Positions 34,085 through 42,372 of a stretch of DNA of 64,000 nt are shown here, piece after piece. The position numbers were made by a program, and so were the translations under genes. The notes beneath the pieces were generated by a model that was not told the origin of the DNA, made no database searches, and saw only the letters and a list, made by a program, of their open reading frames with translations. Positions within the stretch are counted from its first letter, which is position 1, and each line of letters begins with the position of its first letter. Source of the DNA: an uncultured Lachnospiraceae bacterium (GTDB taxonomy: Bacteria > Bacillota > Clostridia > Lachnospirales > Lachnospiraceae); contig CAJUAA010000013.1 in assembly GCA_910584205.1 (NCBI GenBank), forward strand, positions 24,432 to 88,431. The letters run 5' to 3'.

Positions 34085-34113
34085 TTTACAATTTTATTCC
34101 TATATAGTATAAT
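34085..34113 (+). promoter_or_regulatory. promoter of the MarR-fusion gene
   Basis: TTTACA (34085-34090), a 17-bp spacer and a perfect TATAAT (34108-34113), 21 bp before the start codon at 34135. Confidence 0.75.
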
Positions 34114-34134
34114 CTTATACAGGAGGAAATGACC

Positions 34135-35016
34135 ATGAATTTAAAAGCAGGCCATACGATCTCACAGATCCGTCAAGTCAGCAACCGGATTTTCGAGCGG
34201 ATTCTTTCCGAACGGAAGATCGACGCGTTCAACGGGGCGCAGGGACGGATCCTCTATGTGCTGTGGCAGGAAGAGCATATTTCCCTTCGGGAGATTGCCG
34301 ATCGGACCGGGCTCGCCGCCACCACGCTCACCAGTATGATCGACCGTATGGAAGCGGCCGGGCTGGTCCGGCGTCTTCCGGATCCGGACGACCGGCGGAA
34401 GACTCTGCTGGCGCTGACTGAAAAAGCGGGAGAGCTTCAGCCGGACTACATGGCGGTATCCACTCAGATGAACGATATCTTTTATCAGGGATTTTCAGAA
34501 GAAGAGATCCGCCTGTGCGAATCCATGCTTGAAAGGATCTACGGGAATCTGAAGCGGCATGATCAGATATCCCAGAACACGAAAAGCAGCCAGAGCCCGA
34601 AAAGCGTGCAGAACCACACACGTGAAAGGCTGAGGCAGAACCCAGATCGGAGGTTAATGATGAACCAGAATGTAAGAGACTATGTAACCGAAAAAGTAAA
34701 CGAACTGTTAAATGCTCCTTCCTGCTGCGCGGAAGCAAAAGCTGCTGCACAGAACTGGCTGGATGCGGTTGGCACGGATCGGGAGGCGGATGCATCCCGC
34801 GGCCTGATCACAGAACTGGAGATGGATATCATGCCCGTCGACGGCCTGATTGCCTTTGCCGAATCAGAAGCCGGCGCACAGATATTCGGTGCAGAAATGG
34901 CTAAAAATGCAGCTGCCCATGGACGTGAGCTGAAAGCTGCAGGCGCAAAGTACTGTGACTGCCCGGCCTGCGCGGCTTCCGAAGCGATCCTGAAGAAAAA
35001 GGACGAGCTTCTCTAA
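34135..35016 (+). CDS. MarR-family regulator fused to an 'Hsp90-like' cysteine-containing domain
   Basis: A 293-residue fusion. Residues ~1-140 are a MarR winged helix (LREIADRTGLAATTLTSMIDRMEAAGLV; DPDDRRKTLLALTEKA). A polar linker (QNTKSSQSPKSVQNHTRERL) joins residues ~176-293, which match a small clostridial protein usually encoded alone and often labelled 'molecular chaperone Hsp90' (LLNAPSCCAEAKAAAQNWLD, DIMPVDGLIAFAESEAG, KYCDCPACAASEAIL). Start ATG 34135 is 8 nt after AGGAGG. An internal GGAGG plus ATG at the domain boundary could also make the second domain alone. Confidence 0.75.
   Translation: MNLKAGHTISQIRQVSNRIFERILSERKIDAFNGAQGRILYVLWQEEHISLREIADRTGLAATTLTSMIDRMEAAGLVRRLPDPDDRRKTLLALTEKAGELQPDYMAVSTQMNDIFYQGFSEEEIRLCESMLERIYGNLKRHDQISQNTKSSQSPKSVQNHTRERLRQNPDRRLMMNQNVRDYVTEKVNELLNAPSCCAEAKAAAQNWLDAVGTDREADASRGLITELEMDIMPVDGLIAFAESEAGAQIFGAEMAKNAAAHGRELKAAGAKYCDCPACAASEAILKKKDELL
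34649..34662 (+). promoter_or_regulatory. internal ribosome binding site at the domain boundary
   Basis: GGAGG (34649-34653) is 6 nt before an in-frame ATG at 34660 that begins MNQNVRDYVTEKV. Translation from here would yield a free 118-residue C-terminal protein, the usual stand-alone form of the family. Confidence 0.6.
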
Positions 35017-35088
35017 GACCATGCCCTTTCTGCTTTCTGACTGCCGTCCTGTTTCCAAACAGAAAGGCTGCGGCAGACTTCCTCAGCA

Positions 35089-35136
35089 TGCAGCTGCCGC
35101 CATGCCGCCCGGATGGGCAGCACGGCGGCAGCTGCA
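35089..35136. other. strong hairpin between convergent genes
   Basis: A 13-bp stem TGCAGCTGCCGCC / GGCGGCAGCTGCA encloses a GC-rich loop that can also pair. It lies between the MarR-fusion gene and the converging coiled-coil gene. No U-tract is present on either strand, so it may act as a Rho-independent-like roadblock or 3' end stabiliser. Confidence 0.5.
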
Positions 35137-35143
35137 GAATATC

Positions 35144-35461
35144 TCACGCGGTCACATCCACATATGCCCCGGCGGACGGATCGGATGGGCCTGCGGCCGG
35201 AGCGCCTGGCTCCTCTGCCTTTTGGTCACTGTCCTCCTTCTCTTCTTTTTTCTTCAGCTGCTCGATCTGACGTTTCACATTCTGGATCTGCTGTTCCAGC
35301 TTTCTTACCTTATCCTCGTCCTTGTTCTCCTCAGCCTTTTTCTTCTCCTGCGTCAGCTGCTGAAGCTTCTGCTCCAGCGCCTTCAGACGGGGATTGCTCC
35401 CGCCTCCGGGACCGGCCATATCCACAGCCGGAGCACCAAAACCAACTGAATTTACTCCCAT
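35144..35461 (-). CDS. small coiled-coil protein (FlxA-like)
   Basis: A 105-residue protein. A Gly/Pro-rich N-terminus (MGVNSVGFGAPAVDMAGPGG) is followed by a highly charged coiled coil at ~25-80 (LEQKLQQLTQEKKKAEENKD; KLEQQIQNVKRQIEQLKKK), then an Ala/Pro-rich tail. Start ATG after AGGAGGAA. The layout resembles FlxA-like proteins of unknown function. Monocistronic. Confidence 0.65.
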   Translation of the reverse strand: MGVNSVGFGAPAVDMAGPGGGSNPRLKALEQKLQQLTQEKKKAEENKDEDKVRKLEQQIQNVKRQIEQLKKKEEKEDSDQKAEEPGAPAAGPSDPSAGAYVDVTA

Positions 35462-35625
35462 ACTCTGTTTCCTCCTGTCTGAATGTTATTCGAAATTTTT
35501 CGTTCCTCCTTCTTTATCGCCGTTTTTCGTTCTCAGAACACAGGATTGATGTGAAACGTTCTTTTTCCGTTGCGGTTTTCCAGGGGAACTGACCCTGCCG
35601 GCATTCTTCCATACCGGCTGTCCGG

Positions 35626-37470
35626 TCACTCTTCTCTCCCTCCCAGCAGAGTCAGCGGTTCCTTTTTCAGATTTCTGTAAATCATAAAAAGCGACAGCAA
35701 TACCGACGCTGCCAGCACCCCGATTCCGGAGGCCGCCGCAACCGCACCGTTTACCGAAGTATCCAGTACGATTTCCTCCGGCTCATTTCCTTCCACCGCC
35801 ATAACACCGCTGCTGTACAGCGTACTGTAATGCCCTCCGGTCTCCATCCCGCGCACGGCCTCTTCGGTCAGCCGGAAACCTGCCGCGCTTCCCAGAACAC
35901 ATCCTGCCGCGCTGAGCAGCAGAAGCCCCGCCAGCAGGGATACCACGCACGTTTTCTTTCCCATTCCCATGGAACGTTCGATGGCCGTACGCCTGCACTG
36001 CTTTGTGATAAACAGATGGCAGAAGAAAACCAGCACCAGAAGTACGGTTACGATCCCCGCCGCCAGAAGGGTAACGGAGATCCGGCGAAGTCCGGTCAGG
36101 CTTTCCTGAAGTTCCGTATAACCTCTGTCATAAAAATGCAGTTCTACCCCTTCGATTCCCTGCTCTTCCCACAAATCCTGATACGCCCCGATGCTTCCGT
36201 TGGGAATACGAAAAGAGGTGTTGGCCGCTTTCATGGGGCCGTAGGCGGCGATATTGTCTTTCGGATCTCCCGTCACCGCCCCCGCCGGAATCAGCACCTC
36301 ATTACGGCCCAGGGCGTCGCTGTTTTCTCTGGAGCTTCCTGGAGACCAGTCGTAGATGCCGACCACCTCATAGTCATCCTCCTCAAATGGCTCATAGGCT
36401 TTCCCCTTCGCATTCAGACGGCCGCAGCTCCCTTCATACAGGTAAGAAGCATCGGAAGAAGTAGTGCCCGAATAGCTGGCAAGCACCAGGGAGAGCGGCA
36501 GGCGGTCCCCCACCGCAAGACCATTATTTCTGGCAAAAAAACGGGAGATCAGACAGATCTTCCGGCCCGCTTCATAATCTGCTTCTTCAAAAACTCTCCC
36601 TTCTGTGAGATACGCGTCTCCCTTGTAAAACGGCAGCAGCAGGTTCAGGTCGCTGACCGGCGTAACCGGGACGGAATGATAGGTCCAGTCCAGCGTATCG
36701 GCAAACTCCTGCCATCTCTTTCCCTGTTCAGTCTCGTAAAATCCTTCCGTCACTTCCTCATAATACAGCTCCGGAAATTCCACCTCCAGCGGATTCCCCG
36801 TAAGATCCGTCTGATCCGAACTCAGCGTTCCCGCGGGAATCCACTCATATGGACTGTCCGTTCCCATCCGCCATCCATGAGGAAGGCCGTCACAGAGATA
36901 CATGATATAGGTTTTCCCTGCTTCCAGCCGTTCCGGCTCCGGATTCCCGTGGTCGCAGAAATAAAAGTCCAGCTGATGGTCCAGAGGATAATAGCTGTAC
37001 AGCACTTTATTCTGGCGCATTCTGAGAGGCCCCGCAGGGATCCCGTCCTCGTACGGCTCACATTCCAGAATCACATTGGAACCAAACCCTGTCCATTCAT
37101 TGGAGAGGCGGTAGGATGGATGACAGGATATATAATACGGCCTCCGTTCCGGCCCTGACAAATAGTCTGCCTGAGGAAGCGTAATATCCGACAGAGAAAC
37201 CAGGTCTCCGTACGTCCTGACCGTCCGAAACCGATAGTCCTCAATCTCCGCGTCCCAGACCTTCTCCCTTGTCACGGACGCCGGAACCTGTTCCACTGTT
37301 CCGATCGTTACAAAAAGCTCCTCCATCCGTGCCATATTTTCCATCGTCAGCCCGTACATGCTGCTTCCCAGCGACAAAAGCAATACCGCAAAGGCTAAAA
37401 ACAGCACGAAGAGCACGCAGACGCGCCTCATCCTTCCCAGCTGCTTCAGACTGTATCGAATCATCACCAT
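35626..37470 (-). CDS. FtsX/MacB-like ABC permease, large
   Basis: A 614-residue membrane protein with one N-terminal helix (~18-38), a ~400-residue extracellular region, and three C-terminal helices (about 468-490, 512-530, 580-600), the FtsX/MacB permease topology. No ATP-binding subunit is encoded beside it. It follows another permease of the same type and an ECF sigma/anti-sigma pair on the same strand, so it is likely a target of that sigma factor. Ligand unknown; MacB-like permeases act in peptide or antibiotic resistance. Confidence 0.72.
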   Translation of the reverse strand: MVMIRYSLKQLGRMRRVCVLFVLFLAFAVLLLSLGSSMYGLTMENMARMEELFVTIGTVEQVPASVTREKVWDAEIEDYRFRTVRTYGDLVSLSDITLPQADYLSGPERRPYYISCHPSYRLSNEWTGFGSNVILECEPYEDGIPAGPLRMRQNKVLYSYYPLDHQLDFYFCDHGNPEPERLEAGKTYIMYLCDGLPHGWRMGTDSPYEWIPAGTLSSDQTDLTGNPLEVEFPELYYEEVTEGFYETEQGKRWQEFADTLDWTYHSVPVTPVSDLNLLLPFYKGDAYLTEGRVFEEADYEAGRKICLISRFFARNNGLAVGDRLPLSLVLASYSGTTSSDASYLYEGSCGRLNAKGKAYEPFEEDDYEVVGIYDWSPGSSRENSDALGRNEVLIPAGAVTGDPKDNIAAYGPMKAANTSFRIPNGSIGAYQDLWEEQGIEGVELHFYDRGYTELQESLTGLRRISVTLLAAGIVTVLLVLVFFCHLFITKQCRRTAIERSMGMGKKTCVVSLLAGLLLLSAAGCVLGSAAGFRLTEEAVRGMETGGHYSTLYSSGVMAVEGNEPEEIVLDTSVNGAVAAASGIGVLAASVLLSLFMIYRNLKKEPLTLLGGREE

Positions 37471-37479
37471 ACGCCCACC

Positions 37480-38697
37480 TCAATCCTTCTGTGTGAGAAT
37501 CTGCATCACGCTGCCCCGTCCCATGGAGATCAGCGCCGCCAGGGTTCCGGGAAGCGAGCATCCCAGGAAAATCACGGCCGCCGTCAGAAGCCGACGCCAT
37601 CCGCCTGACATACAAAACTGTGCGCACAGGCATCCGCATACACAGCCGCACACAGCCAGCAGCACATATTCCAGGAAAAACATCAGGCTGCTTTTCGTCC
37701 TTCCCAGGCCTGCGGAGCGCAGAAGCGCATACTCCTGTCTTCGGTTCTGAACGAACAGATGCGCCGTCAGATACCCCACTCCCGCTGTAATGGCGGCGAT
37801 CAGAGGGAAAAAACCCTGCAGCAGCGTCAGATTCTCCTCGATCCGTTCTGCCGCTTTGATAAACGTCTCATCCTGCACCACCAGCGCGTTTCCCTCATAA
37901 TGAAGCTCCGACCCCGCGGACACCGGGAGCAGCCCGAAGCTGTGCATCTCCTCCTTGAACGCGTTTAATTCCAGCGGATTTTTCACCATAAATGAAAAAG
38001 AATCCGCCAGAAAAGGAATACCCGCCCGTATGTAACTGTTTTCCACCGCTTTGATGGGCAGGATCAGTTCCGGGTATACGTCCTCGGTCCTGCCCGGCGC
38101 ATCCACTGTCCCGGCAATCTCGTACTCACACTGCGACAGCGGTTCACAGAAGATCTGATGATAGTCTCCATAGCGATAATAATAGACCGTTATGGGAATC
38201 GTATCCCCCGTCACATAACCATTTTCCTCCATTACCGAACGGTCCAGCAGGCATTTCTGCCCGTCTTCCGCCAGAAAATCCAATGTGCTCCCTTCTTGCA
38301 GCGTGATATTTTCCTGCCTCAGCCCCGCTCCGGCAAGACTGTTCACTCCTCTGGCCTGCAGCGTCAGGTTCGCCTGCCATTCTTCCTGTGAAAAGAAACC
38401 GAATCCCGCCAGAAGCTGTACGGTTACCGACGGCTCCGACACATGGCCGGATGTCAGAAGATTCGACACCAGTTCCGCTTCGATCTTCAGTCCCTGATCC
38501 ATGCTGCCGTCCAGATTGCTGATTTTTGCAGACACTTCCATGGCTTCCGGAAGCTTTTGAAGGGTCTTCCGAAGGTCTTCTATATTTCCCATATACAGGT
38601 TCAAAAGCAGTGTGGCAAAGGCGCAGATCAGCATGCACAAAAAACTCCGGCATCCGCAGCGTCTCACATTTCGTATGGCCATGCGGAGAACATACAT
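37480..38697 (-). CDS. FtsX-like ABC permease, small
   Basis: A 405-residue protein. The N-terminal helix (FLCMLICAFATLLLNLYMG), a ~240-residue external domain and three C-terminal helices with the LLRSAGLGRTKSSLMFFLEYVL segment match the FtsX permease domain. It is 9 bp upstream of the larger permease and 1 bp after the anti-sigma gene, so it belongs to the same operon. The two permeases may form a heterodimer needing an ATPase encoded elsewhere. Confidence 0.72.
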   Translation of the reverse strand: MYVLRMAIRNVRRCGCRSFLCMLICAFATLLLNLYMGNIEDLRKTLQKLPEAMEVSAKISNLDGSMDQGLKIEAELVSNLLTSGHVSEPSVTVQLLAGFGFFSQEEWQANLTLQARGVNSLAGAGLRQENITLQEGSTLDFLAEDGQKCLLDRSVMEENGYVTGDTIPITVYYYRYGDYHQIFCEPLSQCEYEIAGTVDAPGRTEDVYPELILPIKAVENSYIRAGIPFLADSFSFMVKNPLELNAFKEEMHSFGLLPVSAGSELHYEGNALVVQDETFIKAAERIEENLTLLQGFFPLIAAITAGVGYLTAHLFVQNRRQEYALLRSAGLGRTKSSLMFFLEYVLLAVCGCVCGCLCAQFCMSGGWRRLLTAAVIFLGCSLPGTLAALISMGRGSVMQILTQKD

Positions 38698-38698
38698 C

Positions 38699-39271
38699 TT
38701 ATCGTTCCTCCCCTTTTATGATCTGCACATAACAATTGTCGTATTCCCGTGTCAGCTCCAGGGTAAAGCGGTCCACCTCATTGCGGTCTTCGTCCAGGAT
38801 CTTGATATACATGGACGTACCCATCACATCCGGCAGGCCGGTATCTTCTTCAAAAGGATGCCAGATAATGGTCTTTCCCTCAAAGTAAATCGTATCCAGC
38901 CCCAGTGTAACCACCTGTTTTTCATAATAATAGTGCTCCGGCAGATCCAGTTCCATCCGGTAGCCGTAAGCTTCCGGCTCCTTCTCAAGAAGCACCCGTG
39001 CGCCCGGCCTGAGCAGCGTCCATTGGGCCTCGTCCGCTTCCCCTGCATAAGCCGTGATCTTCCATTCCGGCGTCTGATCGGAGCCTTTCGGAAGGAAGGA
39101 AAGCCCCGGCGCCAGAAGAAGCGCCATACATACCGCCAGTATGACTCTTCGGACTGTTTTTCTTCTCTGATCCCGTTCTCTCTTTTTCTTCCCCAGGTCA
39201 AGAATTCTTCTCCCGGCTTCCTCTGTCAAAGTGATCCGTTCCACCGTCTCCCTCAGACGCTTATCTGTCAT
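38699..39271 (-). CDS. anti-sigma factor-like membrane protein
   Basis: A 190-residue protein. The cytoplasmic N-terminus (~1-40) is basic and helical, one transmembrane helix follows (VILAVCMALLLAPGLSFL, ~43-60), and the rest is an extracytoplasmic domain of unknown fold. The start overlaps the end of the ECF sigma gene by 11 bp, the standard sigma/anti-sigma arrangement. It presumably holds the sigma factor until an envelope signal is sensed. Confidence 0.68.
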   Translation of the reverse strand: MTDKRLRETVERITLTEEAGRRILDLGKKKRERDQRRKTVRRVILAVCMALLLAPGLSFLPKGSDQTPEWKITAYAGEADEAQWTLLRPGARVLLEKEPEAYGYRMELDLPEHYYYEKQVVTLGLDTIYFEGKTIIWHPFEEDTGLPDVMGTSMYIKILDEDRNEVDRFTLELTREYDNCYVQIIKGEER

Positions 39272-39764
39272 GCTCTGCCGCTCCTTCCTGCTCCATGATC
39301 TCCCGAAACCTTTTCCTTCCCCGCTCCAGCCGTTTTTTTGCCGCTGCCTCCGTTATCCGCAGAAACTGCGCCGTTTCCCGGACGCTGTATCCCATAATAT
39401 AATGCAGAAGCAGCGCTGCCCGATAGGTCCAGGGCAGCTTCATCAGGCATTCCATCAGACAGCTGTCCTTCTGGTCCTGTCCGTATTCCGCCAGTTCGGA
39501 ATACTCCACCTGCGGGTGCCTTCTGGCGAACAGCAGGCGGTTTTTACACAGGTTGACCGTCACCCGGACCAGCCAGGCCTTTTCATGGTTTTTATCCCGA
39601 AAGGGTTTGCCATGTTCCATATACCGGATCAGCGTATCCTGCACCACATCCTCCGCATCGTGGCTGCTGCCCAGCATAACCACGGCAATCCGGTAAAGCA
39701 TGTTGCCGTACCGGAAAAAGATATCTTCTGCTTCCCGGCAGGCTTGATCATAAGGCTTCATCAT
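39261..39764 (-). CDS. ECF-type RNA polymerase sigma factor
   Basis: A 167-residue sigma-70 family protein. Region 2 is visible as VVMLGSSHDAEDVVQDTLIRY with HEKAWLVRVTVNLCKNRL. Region 4 is LPWTYRAALLLHYIMGYSVRETAQFLRITEAAAKKRLERGRKR by position ~110-155. Start ATG after GGGAG. It heads an operon with a membrane anti-sigma factor and two FtsX-like permeases. Confidence 0.88.
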   Translation of the reverse strand: MMKPYDQACREAEDIFFRYGNMLYRIAVVMLGSSHDAEDVVQDTLIRYMEHGKPFRDKNHEKAWLVRVTVNLCKNRLLFARRHPQVEYSELAEYGQDQKDSCLMECLMKLPWTYRAALLLHYIMGYSVRETAQFLRITEAAAKKRLERGRKRFREIMEQEGAAEHDR

Positions 39765-39836
39765 TGATTCACTCCCTGTATATATAACAATTCAGGACCG
39801 TAAAAGGTGACAGGAAGGAATAAAAAACCGCATTTT

Positions 39837-41192
39837 TTAAAATAAATTTCCGAAAAGCAGCTGCAGCCGATACGTTCCGTCAAATGCCGTATTTTCCACG
39901 GTTCCATGATTTTTCTCCGCCACCGCCCTGATATTGGACAGTCCGATCCCGTCCTCCGGCGCCTTCTCAAGCTCCCTGCTGCAGCTGTTTTCCACTGTCA
40001 GCAGGTAAAAATTCCCCTTTTTCCGGCTGGACATGTGGATATACCGCTCTTCCTCCGGCACTTCCTGACAGGCTTTGATGGCATTGTCCAGCGCATTGGA
40101 CAAAAGAATGCACCAGTCCATATCCTCGATCCGGCTGTGATCCGGGATGTTCAGCTCCTGACAGACCCGGATCTCCTTTTGTTCCGCTGCAGAAAATTTA
40201 CTTCCCAGCAGGGCGTCCACCGCGCTGTTGCCGGTTTGAACCGTACAGGACAGCCCGGCCGCCGCCTGTTCCAGCCTGGACAGATACGCGCAGGCCCGGT
40301 CGGTCTCTCCTGCTTTCAGAAGCTCCGTCAGCACAGTCAGATGGTTACTGATATCATGGCGGAAAGACCGAGTCTGACGGTCGCGCAGGATCGCCTCCTG
40401 GATATAGATCTCCTGCTCCGCCTTCTGCTGCTCCAGAAGCCGGACCTTCTGCTCCGCCTGCAGAATATGCAGGATCTTCTGATATGCTGACAATGTCATC
40501 AGCAGACAGCCGCAGGCAAACAGCTGTAAAAGCAGCAGTTCCGTATGATTGATGTGCAGTACGGCCAGCGGCCCGCCCGTTCCCAGATCCACCTGGACAT
40601 CATCCCCATAGACCGAAGTCTGGATAATCCTTACCACCAGCGATATGAAAAAGACGGGGATCGTCAGATGCATCAGCGTCTGACGGCTGGTTTTCGCGAT
40701 GCTCTGACGAAAATGATTCAGCACAAAGACGGACAACCCGCAGATCAGCAGCAGGCGAAAGCTCTCCCGGATCGTATCCGAGGGATAGACCCAGGATTGA
40801 TGCTCCAGAATAAACGGCAGGATCACCCGATATCCGATCCAGCTGTCAATCCCGCTGCTTACGGTCAACACTGACAGAATCAGCACCGACATGGTCAGAG
40901 CTTCCACCCGTTTCCGTTTCAGCAGAATACACCCGCACAGCGTGAGCAGCAGAATCTCCGCCAGAAGCCTCGAACTTCCCGGCAGGCGGCACCGAACCTC
41001 CCACACACAGACAAAGGCGTAAAACAACATATAACAGACTCCCGGCAGCCATCGGAACGAAATCTGGCAGTATCTGCAGAAAAAGTAGAAGGTGATCAGA
41101 GGAAGCAGGATATATGCCAGCAGACCGGGAACGATCATATACCACTGAAAACGCATCGGAAGGTCCGGAAGGAACCAGTTCAGCCATTCCAT
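39837..41192 (-). CDS. GHKL-domain sensor histidine kinase (AgrC-like)
   Basis: A 451-residue kinase with six to seven membrane helices over ~20-245, a coiled linker (~250-280), the phosphorylation motif RSFRHDISNHLTVL (His near residue 296), and a GHKL ATPase domain with the N-box LLSNALDNAIKAC and G-box DGIGLSNIRAVAEKNHG. The C-terminus ends soon after, as in AgrC/ComD kinases. It is 6 bp downstream of its LytTR response regulator. No AgrB or AgrD gene is adjacent, so the inducing signal is unknown. Confidence 0.87.
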   Translation of the reverse strand: MEWLNWFLPDLPMRFQWYMIVPGLLAYILLPLITFYFFCRYCQISFRWLPGVCYMLFYAFVCVWEVRCRLPGSSRLLAEILLLTLCGCILLKRKRVEALTMSVLILSVLTVSSGIDSWIGYRVILPFILEHQSWVYPSDTIRESFRLLLICGLSVFVLNHFRQSIAKTSRQTLMHLTIPVFFISLVVRIIQTSVYGDDVQVDLGTGGPLAVLHINHTELLLLQLFACGCLLMTLSAYQKILHILQAEQKVRLLEQQKAEQEIYIQEAILRDRQTRSFRHDISNHLTVLTELLKAGETDRACAYLSRLEQAAAGLSCTVQTGNSAVDALLGSKFSAAEQKEIRVCQELNIPDHSRIEDMDWCILLSNALDNAIKACQEVPEEERYIHMSSRKKGNFYLLTVENSCSRELEKAPEDGIGLSNIRAVAEKNHGTVENTAFDGTYRLQLLFGNLF

Positions 41193-41198
41193 TCTCTT

Positions 41199-41900
41199 TC
41201 ACTCCTTTCCCATATATTCCATCACTTTTTTCATAAACAAAGCGTGGCAGTTTTTGGAAACCGGCACCCGTTCCCCGTTTTCCAGTACCGCCTGGCCGTC
41301 CCTGTATTCGGACAGATGATCCGGATTGACCAGAAAGCTCCGATGGCACCTGATGAACTCCGGCGCCGTCTGCTGTTCCACTTCCCGAATTCTTCCGTAA
41401 TATTCCAGCACGCCGTCCTTCAGATGCACGTAGATCTTCCGGTTGACCACCTCACAGTAATAGATGTCCTTAAGCTTCACGTTTCTGCACCAGTTCATGG
41501 TATGAATCGTCAAATACCGCTCATCCTTCCGCCTCAGGCGTTTCAGGCTTCGCTTCAGCGCACGTTCCAGACGCTGTCCGTCCACAGGCTTGCACAGATA
41601 ATCCATCGCCTCCACTTCAAAAGCGTCCAGCATACATTCCTTCAGCACCGTCACAAAGATCAACACCCCCTCAAACCCCTTTTCACGGAGCTGCTTCGCC
41701 AGTTCGACGCCGTTCAGGTTCGGCATCTGGATATCCAGAAAGATCAGATCGTAGTCAAGCGGACCGTAGAAAAACTGTACGGCGTTTGTACAGCACGTAA
41801 TCCGGAACGCTTCGTCCCACTGCTTCAGCCTGGAAGCGATCATCTGCTCCAGGCACTCACACATGACCGGTTCGTCGTCACAGACCGCAATTTTTATCAT
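41199..41900 (-). CDS. LytTR-family response regulator (AgrA-like)
   Basis: A 233-residue regulator. The receiver domain at ~1-120 has acidic residues CDDE near the N-terminus and the phospho-acceptor in YDLIFLDIQMPNLNG (about residue 57). The LytTR domain at ~135-230 has LKDIYYCEVVNRKIYVHLKDG and FIRCHRSFLVNPDHL. ATG start. It is first in the operon with the GHKL kinase. A duplicated upstream segment holds two copies of a TATAAT -10. Confidence 0.88.
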   Translation of the reverse strand: MIKIAVCDDEPVMCECLEQMIASRLKQWDEAFRITCCTNAVQFFYGPLDYDLIFLDIQMPNLNGVELAKQLREKGFEGVLIFVTVLKECMLDAFEVEAMDYLCKPVDGQRLERALKRSLKRLRRKDERYLTIHTMNWCRNVKLKDIYYCEVVNRKIYVHLKDGVLEYYGRIREVEQQTAPEFIRCHRSFLVNPDHLSEYRDGQAVLENGERVPVSKNCHALFMKKVMEYMGKE

Positions 41901-41922
41901 TCAAAACGCCTCCTTCCGCTTC

Positions 41923-42019
41923 CGCTCCAGTTGGTGACATTATATCACAGGGAAGCTCGCTGATGCTCGCGCAGATCATCAACTTCCGCTTCGCTCCAGT
42001 TGGTGACATTATATCACAG
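41923..42019. repeat. 28-bp direct repeat, two copies, carrying a -10-like element
   Basis: An exact 28-bp unit occurs at 41923-41950 and 41992-42019; similarity extends about 9 bp to the left with one indel. Each copy includes GTGACATTATATCAC, which on the minus strand supplies TATAAT toward the response regulator gene. The unit appears to be a duplicated promoter segment. Confidence 0.7.
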
Positions 42020-42090
42020 ATCTTCTTTTTCAAAAGCTGTACGCCGCAGAAAGCCTGCGAAATGTCGCAGAAAGCCGTTTAATTTCTAAA

Positions 42091-42137
42091 AGGCGCGAAC
42101 CTTTCTGGTAAAAACCGGAAGTTCGCACCTTTTTTTA
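42091..42137 (+). terminator. strong intrinsic terminator with no gene upstream on its strand
   Basis: AGG-GCGAAC (42091-42100) pairs with GTTCGC-CCT (42121-42130) and TTCTGG with CCGGAA, giving a ~15-bp stem with an A-rich loop, followed by seven T. The nearest + strand gene upstream ends at 35016. It therefore marks the end of an unannotated + strand transcript, or shields the RNA gene that follows. Confidence 0.7.
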
Positions 42138-42260
42138 AATGATGATTCTCTCAGAAACCGCTATGATAAATGCGTACCGAATTCCTGATACTTCGGACTG
42201 CCGGGAAACCGGGTCCGGGTGGTGCCGCCGCCTCTGAACGGACGGTATGCCGGATCGGTA
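42138..42260 (+). other. noncoding leader before the Y RNA-like fold
   Basis: No credible reading frame. It holds a possible -10 TATGAT (42162-42167) without a clear -35, and a compact hairpin at 42195-42216 in which CCGG-GAAA-CCGG is capped by a GNRA tetraloop and extended by GGAC/GTCC. The RNA gene may therefore begin before the tRNA-like domain. Confidence 0.45.
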
Positions 42261-42372
42261 TGAGGAAGATTTACGTGATGATTCGGAGGTTCGAATCCTC
42301 CACTGTTTCAGGGGAACAGTTTGCCAAATGGTAAGGCGATCACAACGCGACTGCACTGTCCATGCAGCCTCA
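42261..42372 (+). ncRNA. Y RNA-like (YrlA-type) RNA: circularly permuted tRNA mimic
   Basis: All arms of a tRNA occur, but with the 3' half first. In order: anticodon-stem 3' strand GTGAT (42275-42279), 5-nt variable loop, T arm GGAGG-TTCGAAT-CCTCC (42285-42301), acceptor 3' strand ACTGTTT (42302-42308), a short closing loop, acceptor 5' strand GAACAGT (42314-42320), TT, D arm GCCAAATGGTAAGGC (42323-42337), one base, and ATCAC (42339-42343), which pairs with GTGAT. An outer helix TGAGG/CCTCA (42261-42265, 42368-42372) and a side hairpin CTGCA/TGCAG complete it. This is the known plan of bacterial Y RNAs, in which the Ro60-binding stem replaces the anticodon. The ends are approximate. Confidence 0.72.

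Noticed and set aside
39837..42020. agr-type quorum-sensing locus
   Set aside because: The kinase and regulator look AgrC/AgrA-like, but no AgrB protease or short AgrD precursor could be found on either strand nearby.
42275..42343. A functional tRNA gene or a damaged tRNA at an integration site
   Set aside because: The halves are in reversed order, the acceptor end is closed without CCA or discriminator, and there is no anticodon loop. A tandem of broken tRNAs would need a longer spacer between acceptor strands.
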